From contig CM043796.1 in assembly GCA_023974075.1 (NCBI GenBank), forward strand, positions 25,226,927 to 25,290,926: DNA of 64,000 bases, written 5' to 3'. The notes below the pieces were generated by a model. It was not told the DNA's origin. It made no database searches and worked only from the letters and a program-made list of their open reading frames with translations. Each line of letters opens with the position of its first letter. Within the stretch, counting starts at the first letter, position 1. Below, one piece after another: positions 43,713 to 56,585 of this stretch. The position numbers and the translations under genes are program-made. The stretch comes from Chaenocephalus aceratus. Its lineage: Eukaryota > Chordata > Actinopteri > Perciformes > Channichthyidae.

Positions 43713-45316
43713 ATAGATCAGGGCTGCAGTCGGATAGTTTAAAAATCAGCTCCTAAATTCTAACCCTATCGTCTATTCCTTGACCTCTGAGTGAAACGTC
43801 ACGGGGTTAAGGGATAGTGGATAGGAGAATTCAAAAGGACTTAGGAGAAGAGACTGCGGTACTTAGAGAATCTGAATGCACTTTCACTATCCGACGTGTT
43901 TATGATGCGCCAGCGGACGTCATTGTGTGCGTCTGCTGCTGTGGGGAAACTATGGAAACCACAGTTTTCTATACAGCGGACTACAACATGGATGTATAAT
44001 AAGAACGAGGGACTACTGTAACTCATCTAGACTCTGCACCGTGCTCTGATGCTGCTGCTTTATGAACGTGGACAACGAGAAACATATTCTTCATGACCAA
44101 AGTTGGAATTGAAATAAAAAAGGAAAGTGAAACTTATGCTCGTCACCCTCTCCCTCGGTCCACATTAATACAAATGATCCCAATACGTATGATTGTATGA
44201 ACTAAAGATCTTAAAATCAATACAGATGTATTTATTATAAACGTTAGTCCTTAACATCTATCACTGTGTATATCACCATTCAAACATCTTTTAAAAGTTG
44301 AACAAACCCCACACAGCTCAGTAAAGACTGAAATGTTGACTTTATTTGATAATTTCAGTGAAAACTAACGTTCATATTTCTCTCTTTGATTATAATACTG
44401 ATGAACGTTCAGAACAAAGCACTTTGGCAATTTACCACCTATGTTTTAAAATACTTAATAAGCACCGTAACTTTCATGATATAATTTCTCCGTCATAATC
44501 GGTTGTTTCCGTGAACGGCCGACTGTTGAGTGACGGCAAATGCTGCGGCTGCAAGGCATTGTGGGGCAGCATTTTCACTTCTCCTGTCGGTTAGGGAGGT
44601 CCAGTGGTTCCTAAGCTAAAGGAGGCTATAAAGGACCGCACATTGAGGCTGGTACACATTGCAAAGAGGGATTTGTATTCCTTAATAATATTCATAAACT
44701 TGTTGTAGCCTGAGAAAGGCTAAACCATATCAAAGAATACATTTATTAACTACATTGTCTCATTTAGCTGTAGCTTTTATAAACAACAAAAAAATACGTA
44801 TTGTTCAGTCGTTGAACCAGGGACCCTGCGGTCGTGAGTCAACTGCTTTCCAGCTGAGCCACAGCACACACACTAAAGCTCCCTGAAAACACTACAAGAT
44901 ATGTATTCCTGTATTTATTGATGTTTTTATTGATGTTTTTATTCCTACATTTATTTATGCTTGCATCCATTTATACTTATGACATGTTCCGACCTCTATA
45001 TAAGTGAGGGTCTGAGCTCTCTTAATTCCATCGTGTCACCGGGCCCGGGTACAGGAGGGGTTATATGGTTCTTGTTATACATCCATGGGTATTATGAGCG
45101 TCGTGGTTCAACCATAGACTGTATGGGTTCAACGGTTCAACCGATCTGAATCGCTTCGTGAAGCAGTCACGTGGTGTCGACAGGCAGCGAGGCTTCGTTT
45201 GTCATCGGTGACGTCACTGGCCCAAAACGATACAAGCCTCGATACATGCTTCACAAAAAGCTTCGGGTATTACTCGACACACGCTCCGAAGCCTCGCGCA
45301 ATACGTAACATCACTA
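43713..45316. mobile_element. Second element X copy (1.6-kb insertion in the gypsy LTR)
   Basis: It is flanked by CCAGCCGGT (8-9 bp), as expected for a hAT. The right ~670 bp (from ~44645) match element X (42390-42810, then 50197-50400) and end ACATCACTA. The left ~900 bp are different sequence with its own inverted stretches (43750-43840, around CCTATCGTCTATTCC and GGGATAGTGGATAGG), likely another nested element. No coding region was recognised. It lacks the GGTTATAT hAT, giving an empty site near 45057-45068. Confidence 0.6.
44803..44864 (-). repeat. tRNA-like SINE-type segment (unit 2, second copy)
   Basis: The minus strand has A box TGGCTCAGCTGG and B-box-like GGTTCAACGACT, the best-preserved of the three. 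Still without a full cloverleaf. Confidence 0.5.
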
Positions 45317-45399
45317 CCAGCCGGTTACGATGGGGGCTCGTTGTTTTGGACCTGGGAAGCGTGTGCAACTGGACGGATTTCGCGCAGCTGCTGTTGTAG
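45317..45399 (+). mobile_element. Gypsy LTR end, primer site and leader fragment at the unit 2/3 junction
   Basis: CCAGCCGGTTACGA, then the TGGGGGCTCGT primer site and leader as far as CAGCTGCTGTTGT. It then switches to ISL2EU-like body sequence at 45400 (unit-1 position 2316). The gypsy leader occurs again whole at 46993, so this is a rearrangement junction. Confidence 0.8.
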
Positions 45400-46915
45400 C
45401 TTTATTTGTAATTGTGTAAAAAAATAAAGCATTGATTAGCAAGCAGGACCTGCAGGAACAGAGCACGGTGATGGATGGAGCTGGGAAGAGAGAAGAATAA
45501 AGAAAACAGATCAACTTTATTATCGGATATTAAAAATTCAATTTCAAAACAAGTTGCCGCTCCTACAGTTTTCTAGTATGTAAAGATGATTTCACATGAC
45601 CTATGAAAAATATCACATTCAATACATGTGTGTCTCTGGGGGGTGCAATGTGCCTTTGATGTATATAAATAATATACCATAACCAAATACTATTACGTAC
45701 AGTGGAAATCAGGTTGCCAGAGCAGGTCAGTGTGCATGTTCCTCAGGGTCTCAGCAGTTACAGGTGAGGGAAAGGAAATAAAAGAGAAAAAGGTCAGTAA
45801 CAACACTTTAAAGTAACAACACTTTGAATAATTATCTCTTTTAATAATGTTCTATCAGTAATCACTCAACTACTGTCTTTCCAACAAACAGATTGACTCA
45901 CTATCATCACAATGAAACACGTCCAGAAGAATGGACCACAGATGGAAATTAGCTATTAGCTATAATCTGGCATATTGCATCTCTTCTCTTTGCTGAGATT
46001 AATGTTTTTGTATGCATGGTCCTTCTATAAATAAATAAATAAATGTCATGCAAAGCTGCCTGCCTGCCTTCCTTCGACTCTCCCTGAACTGCCTGATCTT
46101 TTAATGTTCAATGTTAACCATTTGAGCAGATAGCATTACGTAGAAAAGATCGCAGATGCTAATGTGCCGTTAGCCTACCTCCCGCCCCCTTAGCACCTGG
46201 TGGAGGGGGCGATAGGCTCCTCTTCAAATGTTTCACAAAATACTTACCATCATGAATACTCTTACTGTTTAACATTTGGGTTCACTTCATGTTAAGGCTA
46301 ATACAAATGACAAGGCTAAGTAATGTGATGCTAACTAACGTGCTCGCTACTAGCTATGTAGCTAGCTTGACTGTGTTCCATGCACAACATGTGTATTACC
46401 TGATATGTCTGATCCAACGACTCCTGGTCCTTTCATCAGACGGGAATCGATAGAACGAGTGGTATGATCACTTATGTGATTACAACCTGGTACAAAGCAC
46501 ACAGGCATCTTGTAAAAGTGAATTTATTTTTAGCAATCTCTTATTTATTGGAGGGAATAAATCAGTTATGAGATCTTCTTCTTCTTCTTCGCTTTAATTA
46601 TGAGTCGCAACCACTTGGAGCATTATCGCCTGTGACATCACTTACGCGAGCCAGAATGGGATTTGGGATTTGGGATTTGTAGTCTTTGTAGTCGCGTATT
46701 TTTCATAGTCTTATATTTCAACAGTTTTACGACAAAATGTGACTTTTTTGACATGGAACTTATTGTTTAAGATTGACAAACATCATATGTGTAGTTCGTG
46801 GCACAATTCAAACGGGATCAAAAGATACGTTTTCTCTCTCCATTGAATTCAATGTAAATTTTTCGCTTCCGGGGTCCCATGGGCCGGAAGTAGATGGGCG
46901 TGACTTCGCCTCTCT
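45400..46915. mobile_element. ISL2EU-like transposon, right part only (unit 3)
   Basis: Only the right 1.5 kb, from the equivalent of 2316. It lacks the YqaJ-like and histone H3 remnants. The right end CTTCGCCTCTCT and flanking AT are kept. A 7-bp GGGATTT repeat is expanded by one copy near 46660. Confidence 0.75.
46400..46508 (-). pseudogene. THAP-like first coding exon (unit 3)
   Basis: Same exon as 3316-3424 with a few changes (SIDSRL for SIAFRL, VGSDIS for VGPNIS). The C-x4-C pair and GT donor are kept. Confidence 0.5.
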
Positions 46916-47458
46916 ATTGGTTTGATGAGGCGCACCTGCCGGATGAGCTACACCTGTTGAAACAGGATATAGGAGGAGCCAGCCGGTTACGATGGGGGCT
47001 CGTTGTTTTGGACCTGGGAAGCGTGTGCAACTGGACGGATTTCGCGCAGCTGCTGTTGTCGCTGGGTGCGGCTGGTTGTTTTGGCAGTAGCGTTGCGGGG
47101 GGTGAGTGTTTGGCAGTTCTAGTACACGGAGAGTGTATGGCAGCAAGTAGAGCACAGATCATTAGTTACCGTGGTATCTGTCCCTGTTAGATATAGTACG
47201 GTCTTCCTTGAAGGTCGTAGGGGGGGCTGTTAGTGCGGTGTGAAAGTGGTTAGAGCTATTAGCTCGGGAGCACGCCGAGGCTGCAGGTGGAGTTGCCGGT
47301 TTGCTGGTCGCTTCGCCGAGCTTAAGTACATAAGTACTCGCCATAACTAGCACCTGAAGACTAGCGGGGAGTTTAGCTAATTTCTGTAGGCAGTTAGAGG
47401 GACGGGCCACGGTAGCGTGTAGGCTGTGTAGTAGCGTGAACGTGCACTCCGTGTTTGC

Positions 47459-49117
47459 ATGATGGAGAGTGTGGAGGACTTTGTGAGAGCGCCTACAGAG
47501 GAGCTACTGGAGGGCTTCTCACGTGAGCAGCTGATCAGTGTTGCTGAACATTTTCGCTTAGATGTTGGGGATAAGAGAATGAAGGAAAACATAAGAGGAA
47601 TTGTTAGAGCAAATCTGTTCGAGTTGGGTGTTTTCAAAGGGGGAAAATATACTGTTGATCCTGGCAGAGACGGTGTCAGTACGTCTGGCTCCCGTGATAC
47701 AGACCTGACTTTTGAACAACGAGAGAGACTGTTAATGTTGCAGGTAGAAATTAAAAGGCTTGAGTTAGAGGAGCGGAGGTTGGGTTTTCCTGCTGGTGGT
47801 GCAGGTCAGACCTCTAATTTCCCTGGTAGAGCTACTCCATTTGACGTTCGCAGTAATTTGCGGGTTGTGCCTCAGTTTAATGAACGAGATCCAGATAAAT
47901 AGTTCTCCTTGTTTGAGCGTGTGGCTGAGAGCAGAGAATGGTCAGATGCTAATAGCACCTTATTGCTGCAGTGTGTGCTAACAGGTAGGGCCCAGGAAGC
48001 TTATTCTGCTTTAACGGTGGCGGACAGCAAAGTGTATCTGATGGTTAAAACTGCTGTGTTGAAGGCTTACGAGTTGGTCCCTGAGGCTTATCGACAGAGG
48101 TTTCGGTCCTGGGAGATGTCTGACAAGCAGACACATGTTGAGTTTGCCAGGGAGCTAGTTACCTCTTTCGGTAGGTGGTGTAACTCTTTGAAAGTGGATA
48201 CGTATGTCGCATTATGTGAGTTGACGGTGTTGGAGCAATTTAAAGATTCTGTGCCCAGCCACATTGCGGTTTATATCAGCGAGCGTAAGGTGAAAACTGC
48301 TGCAGAGGCTGCTGTTCTGGCAGATGATTATGTGCTAACGCACAGGGGCGGTCGCGATTTCAGGGTCCAGGATGAAGGGGGTATATATCGTGCAGGGAGA
48401 TGGGAAGAGAAAGCTAATCCGCACTGGGGTGGGCGTGAGATGCGAGGTCAGCCACAGGGTGAGCGTGAGATGCGAGGTCAGCCACAGGGTGATTCGGAAA
48501 TCTGTCATTACTGCAGGGAGAGAGGGCACTGGAAGGCTGACTGTCCCAAAGCTAAGGCTAGCAGGGGGAACTGTGTAGGCCAGTTTAACTCTGCTGCTTG
48601 TGCTGTGTCTGTGGTGCCGTTACCTGTCATCTCTCCCTGTCAGCAGATTGATGAGCCATGCGGGTGCAAGGACCCACCGTTTTCTGCATTTGTGTCAGAC
48701 GGATACGTGTCATTGGTGGGAAGTGATGTCAGCGTGCCGGTAAAGATTTTGAGAGACACTGCATCATATGACTCATACATTCTGAGCTCTGTGTTGCCGT
48801 TTTCGGACCAATCTGGAACTGGGGATTTTGTCCGGATGGGAATGAATGTTGTGCCTGTTCCTCTGCATTCTGTTGTGCTTAACTCTGGTCTGGTGCAGGG
48901 TGAGGTCGCCATGGGGGTCCGTCCTGTACTGCCAATTGGTGGTGTGGATGTTATCCTGGGAAACGGCCTGGCTGGCAGCCGTGTGTGGGCTGAGGGTCCA
49001 CCGCCTACCATGCAGTCATCTTCCCCTACTGGGATTGTTAAGGCAGAGGAGAATGCCAAGTGCTCTCCTGCAGTGTTTGTGGCTTGTTGTTGTCGGTATC
49101 CCGCAGTGAGTTGGTGA
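47459..49117 (+). pseudogene. Gypsy Gag/protease, stop-interrupted (unit 3)
   Basis: Same frame as the intact copies, but a TTG to TAG change (stop at 47900-47902) cuts it after 147 codons (...ERDPDK). The frame then stays open (first ATG 47909, 402 codons) to the same end. The zinc knuckle and protease-like part are downstream of the stop. There are a few other substitutions (M to T, N to D). Confidence 0.88.
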
Positions 49118-49620
49118 TGGAGCAGAAAGCGGATGTCTCCCTCAGTCCGTTTTTTGAGGCGGTTCTCTCCACCGAGGATGGAAATGGTGTCACCAGGGGT
49201 TGTCAGCTGCATGGGGGAGTGCTGGTCAGAAAGTGGTGGTCACGTGGGAAAGGCTTCATTGGTGGGCCAGTGTATCAGATTGTGGTTCCTGTCAGGTTTC
49301 GCGAGGAGGTCCTCAGAAAAGCGCATGGGCAGTCGGGACATCTGGGTGTCCGTAGAACATGTGGTTACCTGTTGCGGTATTTCTTTTGGCCTGGGTTGAC
49401 GAAAGATGTGTCTCGGCATGTTGGGTCATGTCATGCGTGTCGGACGGGTGGGCCAATTCGGCAGCGACCTGGGGGTCAGGTCTTGGGTTTGTTGCCGGGG
49501 GCTAGGTTGCGGTTTCTGGAGGGACATTCCGGGTTCCTCCAGGGGCTGGGTCAAGGGACTGGCCAGAGTGGTTTTCTGTCTGCGCCGGAATATCGGAGAA
49601 GAAAGGAACTCCTTACTTAT
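49096..49620 (+). pseudogene. Gypsy integrase fragment, H2C2 domain (unit 3)
   Basis: Same H2C2 piece as units 1 and 2, but near its 3' end it lacks a ~34-bp stretch present in the others, and its frame runs on into the LTR without stopping. Confidence 0.75.
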
Positions 49621-49629
49621 GGGGGGGAG

Positions 49630-49938
49630 TGTGACGACCCCTCCACACTGCGTGGGGTGCCGTCTGGTTGTGTGTGTGTTTTGTGTGCGATTGCCGGTTC
49701 CAGCTGCAGCTGTTTGATGAGGCGCACCTGCCGGATGAGCTACACCTGTTGAAACAGGATATAGGAGGAGCCAGACGGTTACGTTGGGGGGACTCCTCTG
49801 GGCACTCTCTCCGTGCCAGCCTCTGGGACCTGTGGTTGTTTCATTACATTGTATATAAGGGAATAAACAAGTGCTATTTTCTTACCCTTTGTCTCGCCTC
49901 CCTGCTTTTTGTTGCAGCCCATGAGCCGGGTTGTAACA
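49630..49938 (+). mobile_element. Gypsy 3' LTR, complete, 309 bp
   Basis: TGTGACGACC...TTGTAACA. It contains TATATAAGG (49852-49860) and AATAAA (49862-49867), a compact promoter and poly(A) layout, and follows the polypurine tract directly. CATC follows (49939-49942). It is the reference for reading the broken LTR pieces at 3829, 20741, 43081 and 43670. Confidence 0.88.
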
Positions 49939-50188
49939 CATCCTAGATGGAGAAAATAACCAACATCCCATGCTTTTTGAGACAAATATGCAACTGCGTG
50001 TGTTAATAATTGCACGTTTTCACTACTCATATATAGGCTAGGCTATGCGGGGTCGGGTTGCGGATCTTGTGCTGTCGGGTCAGGTTGCGGAACTAATTGG
50101 CAATATGTGTGGGTAGCGGGGCGGGTTCAGTATTGCATGTCGCGGGGGCGGGAGCGGGTCTTGAAAATCAGACCCGTGCAGGACTCTG
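49939..50188. mobile_element. hAT element, right half (unit 3)
   Basis: It ends ...GACCCGTGCAGGACTCTG, the inverted partner of the left end at 42811. It is followed by GGTTATAT (50189-50196). GGGTCGGGTTGCGG-type subterminal repeats are present. It is deleted in units 1 and 2. Confidence 0.75.
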
Positions 50189-50406
50189 GGTTATATTGTT
50201 CTTATTATACATCCATAGGTAATATGAGCGTTGCGGTTCAACCGATCTGAATGGCTTCCTGAAGCAGTCACGTGGTATCGACAGGCAGCGAGGCTTCGTT
50301 TGTCATCGATGACGTCACTGGCCCAAAACTATACAAGCCTCAATACAAGCTTCACAAAAAGCTTCGGGGATTACTCAACACACACTCCGAAGCCTCGGCG
50401 CAATAC
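50189..50406. mobile_element. Right arm of hAT-like element X (unit 3)
   Basis: Begins with the GGTTATAT duplication, continues as in unit 1 and ends at the same GCAATAC / CCTTGATCC junction (50406/50407). Confidence 0.6.
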
Positions 50407-50928
50407 CCTTGATCCTACTTTTATAATTTTCGAATCATAAATCTAGTCGCCAGAAGCAAAACGCTAACGTTATGCTATAAACGAACTACAGCAGGGTCGC
50501 TGCTTCAACGTCACGCCGACTTAAGATCCACATTCAAAAATACAGATACAAAATTGTACAAGTTGAAGCTTTTGTTTTAACAGTTTGCAGGAGGCAGGTA
50601 CTTGCTTTCAAGCAGAACAGGGCAAACAAACTTAGCGAGTGTTTACGTTTTCGGTGTAATGACGTAAAACGGCCTCGACAACTTCTCTAGTCCTATTCAG
50701 CCACATGTTAACAACCATCGTTTTTCAGACACGTTAACTCTTCAAAAATCACCAGTGGGGTCACTGCTGATGTATTTAATGTCGTAGAACAAAACGTGAT
50801 CTGTCTCTTCAATTTGTGTCAAACACAGACCTTATTTCAAGCGATTTTCCAAAATCCTATGGAGAAATTGCATTGCTTTTTGTCGAAGGAACCGGAAGTG
50901 GTAAAAATGCTAACTTACCAGAAGTATC
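50407..50928. other. Non-coding spacer (unit 3)
   Basis: Same as 6781-7302. No gene seen. Confidence 0.4.
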
Positions 50929-52690
50929 TGTTAAGAAAATATCTCCATGGAGAAAAGCCATGACTGTGAGAACAGCAAAAACTGAGTGCAGAAAAGCTGA
51001 ACGCAGGTGGAGAAAAACAAATCTCCAGGTTCACTTGGAAATATATAAAAAGAAACTCGGTTTCTATAATCAGGAAATAAAAAAGGCACGACAATCGCTC
51101 TTCTCTGACATCATTAACAAAAATAAATAAATAAAACTCATGTGCCTTGTTTGCTACCGTCAACAGACTAACAAACCCCCCAGTGTCGAAAGCCTCAGAA
51201 TTTCTATCCACCAGGGCCTGCAATGATTTTGCCTCCTTCTTCACTGACAAAATCATGCAAATTAGACGGGCAGTCAGTGCCGCTGTATCAGGTACAGCAA
51301 ATGTACTGTCCCTGTGTTCACCTAAAGCCAATTCAGACACCATGTCACAATTCCGTCTGATAAATGCTAAAGACCTGGAAGACATTATCCAACATCTGAA
51401 ATCCTCCTCCTGTACCCTCGACATCATCCCGACAGGATTTCAAAACCGTTTTTCATTGCTTGGCCTCAGATATACTACACATATGAAAACAAGTCTCTTC
51501 AATCAGATGTATTTCCACAGGCCCTGAAAACTGCAATAATTAAACCGCTCCTAAAAAAGCATAACCTAGACGCAACCATAATGAATAACTACAGGCCAAT
51601 ATCAAACCTTCCCTTTTTAATCAAATTGATTGAAAAAGCTGTTTTTCAACAGTTGAGTAATTTCATGTTTTTAACTGACGGTTTTGATGTGTTTCAGCCG
51701 GGCTTTCGACCTAACCACAGCACTGAGACTTCACTTGTTAAGGTCTTAAATGACATCCATTTGAACACAGACAGTGGCAGAATATCAGTGTTAGTATTAT
51801 TAGATCTCAGCGCTGCCTTTGATACTGTTGACCACAACATATTGCTTGGCCGTCTTGAAAACTGGGTGGGAGTTTCAGCAACAGCTCTAAACTGGTTTAG
51901 TTCCTACTTAAAGGACAGAACAAACGTTGTCTCAATAGGCAATTACAAATCAACCCTGATAAATATGTCATGCGGGGTTCCTCAAGGCTCCATCTTAGGA
52001 CCTTTGCTTTTTAATATTTATATGCTACCTCTGGCTGAAATTATTAAAAAGAGCGATCTAAGCTATCACATCTATGCAGACGACACCCAGATTTATTTTA
52101 AAATTACACCGGGAGACTATTCTCCGATTAGAACACTGAGCAAGTGCATTGAGCACATCACTGACTGGATGACTCAGAACTTTCTCCAATTGAACAAACA
52201 AAAAACTGAGATAATTGTTTTTGGAGCAAAGACGGACCGATTAAAAGTAATCACAGAGCTTCAGTCGGCAGACTACAAAACCACTAATAAAGCTAGGTGT
52301 AGTGATGGACTCAGACCTGCATTTTAACAGTCACATTGCAACAGTTATTAGGTCTGCATATATCACCTGAAGAATATATCAAGGATTAAAAAACTAATGT
52401 CGCAACAGGATTTAGAAAAACTTGTCCATACTTTTATTTTCAGTAGACTCGACTACTGCAATAGTGTATTCACAGGGCTCACTAAAAAATCTATCAGAAA
52501 GCTGCAGCTGATTCAGAACGCTGCTGCTCGAGTTCTCACTGACACTAGACAAGTGGATCACATCACTCCGCTTCTGAGATCATTACACTGGCTTCCAGTC
52601 TGCCAAAGAATTGATTTTAAAATACTACTGCTAGTTTTTAAATCACTAAATGGCTTAGGACCGAGGTATATAGACGACCTCCTCCATCAC
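50929..52690 (+). pseudogene. LINE reverse transcriptase, frameshifted (unit 3)
   Basis: RT core at 51501-52327 with YADDTQIY, C-terminal part from 52397. Shares all the frameshifts and has Val in TNVVSIG as in unit 2. Confidence 0.88.
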
Positions 52691-52693
52691 TAT

Positions 52694-53346
52694 AGAGAGG
52701 CGAAGTCCCTCCCCTTCCGGTGGGACTCATGGGAGTTTATTTCGGAAAAAGTTTGTATTGAAGTCAATGGGGAGAGAAAGATTATCTTTCGATCTCGTTT
52801 GAATTGTGTCTCGAATTACACATATGATGTTTGTCGATCTTAAATAATCATTTCCGTGTCAAAAAAGTCACAGTTTGTCGTAAAACTGTTGAAATATAAG
52901 ACGATGAAAAATACGCAACTAGAAAGACTACAAATCCCAGAATCCCGGTCCCGACTAACTCCCCCCCTTGTGTGTATGTACAGCTCTCAACGTGCCCAGA
53001 CTTGTAGTGATTTTCACCTCTTTTAATACTTTACGCCTCATTCTGAAAGAAAGAAGTGAAATATGCCAACGTGACTGCCGTCTTGGTGTGTGGTGCGAGA
53101 TGGGAGATATAGTTCATTGAGCGGTTTCACACAAAAAAAGTGTTACTTCACAGTTTTACGACACATTTTAATTTTTTTCACTTGTAAAATTATCTTTTAA
53201 ATTGACAAACATCATATGTGTAATTCGTGGCACAATTCAAACGGGATCGAAAGATAATCTTTCTCTCTCCATTGACTTCAATGCATAACTTTTCCGAAAT
53301 AAGGTCCCATGGAGCTCAACCGGAAGGGGAGGGACTTCGCCTCTCT
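52694..53346. mobile_element. ISL2EU-like MITE inside the LINE (unit 3)
   Basis: AGAGAGGCGAAG...CTTCGCCTCTCT with flanking AT, 653 bp. Confidence 0.85.
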
Positions 53347-54538
53347 ATGAAGCATCCAGGAGACTCAGGTCTTCTGGGTCGGGTCTGCTCTCTGTTCCGA
53401 GAACAACAACTAAACATGGAAAAGCATCTTTTAGTTATTATGCCCCAACAATCTGGAACAAACTGCCTAAATCGTGCACGTCCGCTGAAAACACTTCCTA
53501 TTTTCAAATCCAGACTAAGAACGCACCTATTTGCCGCTGCTTTTAATTGAGCTGCTCATACTCACACTACAGTATGCCTTTTAGTCATGTATTCTGTCCC
53601 TGCTGTGTTTATTTTATTTCATTATCTTTGCTTTTTATGCCTGTTTTTAAATGCCATTTAATAATGTATTTCCGCTGTATTTACAATGTCTTTTGTTTTT
53701 ATTTTCTAAAGCACTTTGAATCGCCACGTGCTGAAAAGTGCTAAATAAATAAAATTGCCTTGCCTTGCCTTACTTCCGGGTTTTATAATATTCATTGGGG
53801 GGTTTGTTATCAATTTGAGGGTCATTCCTCCAATTCCAGAATTGGAGAACATTTCATGTCCCGCATATAAAGAAATGCACTTGTTGTGTTAAACATACTT
53901 GTCTTGAGACAAAATGTATATAAAGTTGTAGAAAAAGTGGTTTCAAAATATTATTTAAATGTTCAAATAGCTCTCGAACATCCCCTAAAATGGCATTTTT
54001 CTTTTGTCCCCGCTTCTTGGCGACCAACTTGCATGTCAAATATAACATTTAAAATAGGGATTTTATTTACTTTTGTTGGGATTATTCTATTGATATATGT
54101 CTCTTGTAATGGTAAAATAAATTTGTTAAATCATAAACACATTTTAAATAAAAGTAATTTTGCACAGAAGGTGTGTCCATCAACATGCGTTCAACCCTGT
54201 TACCCAAACCTTTTTAGATTGCACAGGAAGTGAAAAAACTGTAAGTCAGATGACACAGTGGAAGTGAAAATCAGCAAGCCATGTGCTAGTGCCATAGTGC
54301 CATGCCATTCATATTTTTACAATATTTTCAGTCTTAAAAGAGTGTGGCACTCCGACCCACTCAACCCTGTTACTGATATTATCAGAATAAAGCCTATTCA
54401 TTTCAAAGTTATCTTTCTTGCATTAGATATCCAAGTGTGTCCTTGCCTTGAAAGTAGCATTACATGCTACATCTAGCAATAATTCCTGAGGTTAAAGCTC
54501 AAATTAGCATTGATTTTCAACCCTGTTACTATAATTAG

Positions 54539-55264
54539 CAGGGACGTGCACAGGTACGGGCTAATGTTGCCCGGGCAACGGCCCGTTTGGCCTTTTTGGC
54601 TGACCTGCCCCTCTGGAGAGAGCGAGAGTTTGTTTTTCTTTTTTCTGTTGTGGCCGAATCAACATGATAAGCCCACAATTAGTATTGTAGCGTCTCGCTG
54701 CGGGAAACACACTTTGTCAGCGCTGTCATCTGCCGGTGCGTTAAGACCACCTCAGTGTCGGATTTTGGAAACTTGATTTTGAGTTGTCTCATGGCATGGT
54801 ATAAGGGACAAACCAGGGGACTTTACTTCCTCTTGATACCGTCGGTTATTTACAAAAAAACACCTACATACATAAGTAATTAGATACCTTACCGTTACAA
54901 CGCTCATAACGAATGTTAAGAATAAGAATAATGCGTATTGAACTGGTTTAATTAATTAGTTAGAGGCCCTATTTCATCAGTATGTCTGGACTGCACAGCA
55001 GTTACAATGGTCTGGCAAACTACATTAGAACAGAATTGTTTTGCATATGGACCGCAAAACTAAACATTTCCCTGGTCACCTTAGCTTATTTTGTTATGAG
55101 ATGATAATGTGAATTACTCTTCAAATTAGTTAATGTAAAAATCGTTTGGTTTATTTTACATCAAAAACAAGTTCAATTTTCAAAAGGTCTTGTGTTTTTT
55201 TCCGGGGGGGGGCCTTTTTCCAGTTTAGAGCAATAGCCCCTCCAAATGTCTGTGCACGTCCCTG
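54539..55264. mobile_element. Non-autonomous hAT element, 726 bp (unit 3)
   Basis: Clean CAGGGACGTGCACAG inverted ends, ATAATTAG at 54531-54538 and 55265-55272. Confidence 0.9.
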
Positions 55265-56585
55265 ATAATTAGAGTAACAGGGGTAATTCTTCATTGGAAA
55301 ATATACATTTGATGCTTAGCTGGGCAAATCACTTTTTTGTGTATTGATAGATGTCTTGTAATGCACTATTGAGGAACCTGCGACCCAAGTTTTTCATTCA
55401 ATGCATAACTACATCGTAGTTGTGTATATGATATAATAAACCTTAGAAAATCTTGAAATCTTGAAAGGGATGTGCAAAATAGTCATTATATACAGTCTTT
55501 AATTAACTATTAATAACAAGTAATGAATATACTTTATACGGATCCTATTAATATCTAATAATAAAAATAATGAAATTCAAACATGCTTTAACCACCAGGT
55601 GTCCCTTTATATCAGCTGTGCACCTTTATGGTGTAAATACAGCCTATCTACCAATTGGATCAAATATAAAAGTCAGCCGAATTAGTGTTGATACTGCAAG
55701 GAGACGTATTGTGTAAAAAAAATTTAAGATGTTTTTAATTGCTTACATTTGAAGATCACGTGACATAGACGCCAGAGCATGACAGACATTGGAATGAATG
55801 GTGAAAAAAACCGGGGTTTGTCAAACAGAACACATGGTGTAGTCCTAAACGATAGCTGGGGATTCTGGGTAGTGTAGTGTCTTCTGCCATCCTTTACTCC
55901 GAAAAAATATTTGTTTCTCCGAATCGAAGGGGAAAAATAAAAAAGCATTGCACACAATTTAAACCAATCAATGTTGTGTAATTAACAAGGATAATCTGGT
56001 GTTTTTTAGTCGATGAGTAGTGCAGATATCACTGTAAAATCAATCGACAGTAAGGGGAATACTTACTTCCGGGTGTACAATTCTCCATTATCCAATGGGA
56101 ATGGACGCTCACATTGCCTTTAAGGGCAGCCGACACAAACGAATGCCGTGCTTCCATGAGCGTCAAATCCCGCCGCAGATGGGAATACATTGAAATCAGT
56201 TGAAAGCTATTTGCGTGCCTTTATGACGCTGAAGGAGCCTAGGAGCGTCACAACTGCACGCCACGGGACCCTGACCAAACGTCGCTCCTGGACGATTATG
56301 GAGTGAAAGTGTGTTGGGAGTAACAACTACAATATTTCCAAAATTGTAGGGGTAAAAGTATAGGGTTGTATAAAGATGGAAATACTCAAGAAAAAGAGCA
56401 TTCACATTACATTGCATTTAGCTGACGCTTTTATCCAAAGCGACTTACAATAAGTGCATTTGACCAAGAAGATACAAACTTGAAGAAAACAGAATCATAT
56501 AAGTACATTAGGTTTCAGAGCCAAACTATTTTAAGTGCTACTCAACTGGCTTTAGATAAGCCAGTCCTTTGTTAGTAGCCTATAC

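Larger units (their letters stand above)
22330..45399. repeat. Tandem unit 2 of the ccnb1-bearing repeat
   Basis: This is a near-identical repeat of unit 1 from 22330 to about 43080. From 43193 to 45316 it has material unit 1 lacks: a 477-bp TG...CA insertion and a 1.6-kb insertion in the gypsy LTR. It also has a private ~50-bp deletion near 32807 and a 31-base G run in a ccnb1 intron. Confidence 0.95.
46920..49938 (+). mobile_element. Ty3/gypsy element with complete 3' LTR (unit 3)
   Basis: 5' LTR remnant from GTTTGATG (46920), primer site at 46993, gag-protease, integrase fragment, polypurine tract GGGGGGGAG (49621-49629) and a full 3' LTR. The proximal 5' LTR is at 43081, so with later insertions the original element spans 43081-49938 and is flanked by CATC on both sides. 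Confidence 0.85.
50929..53771 (+). mobile_element. Rex1-like LINE, 5'-truncated (unit 3)
   Basis: Same as units 1 and 2, split by the MITE at 52694-53346. The TTGCC tail ends at 53771. Confidence 0.8.
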
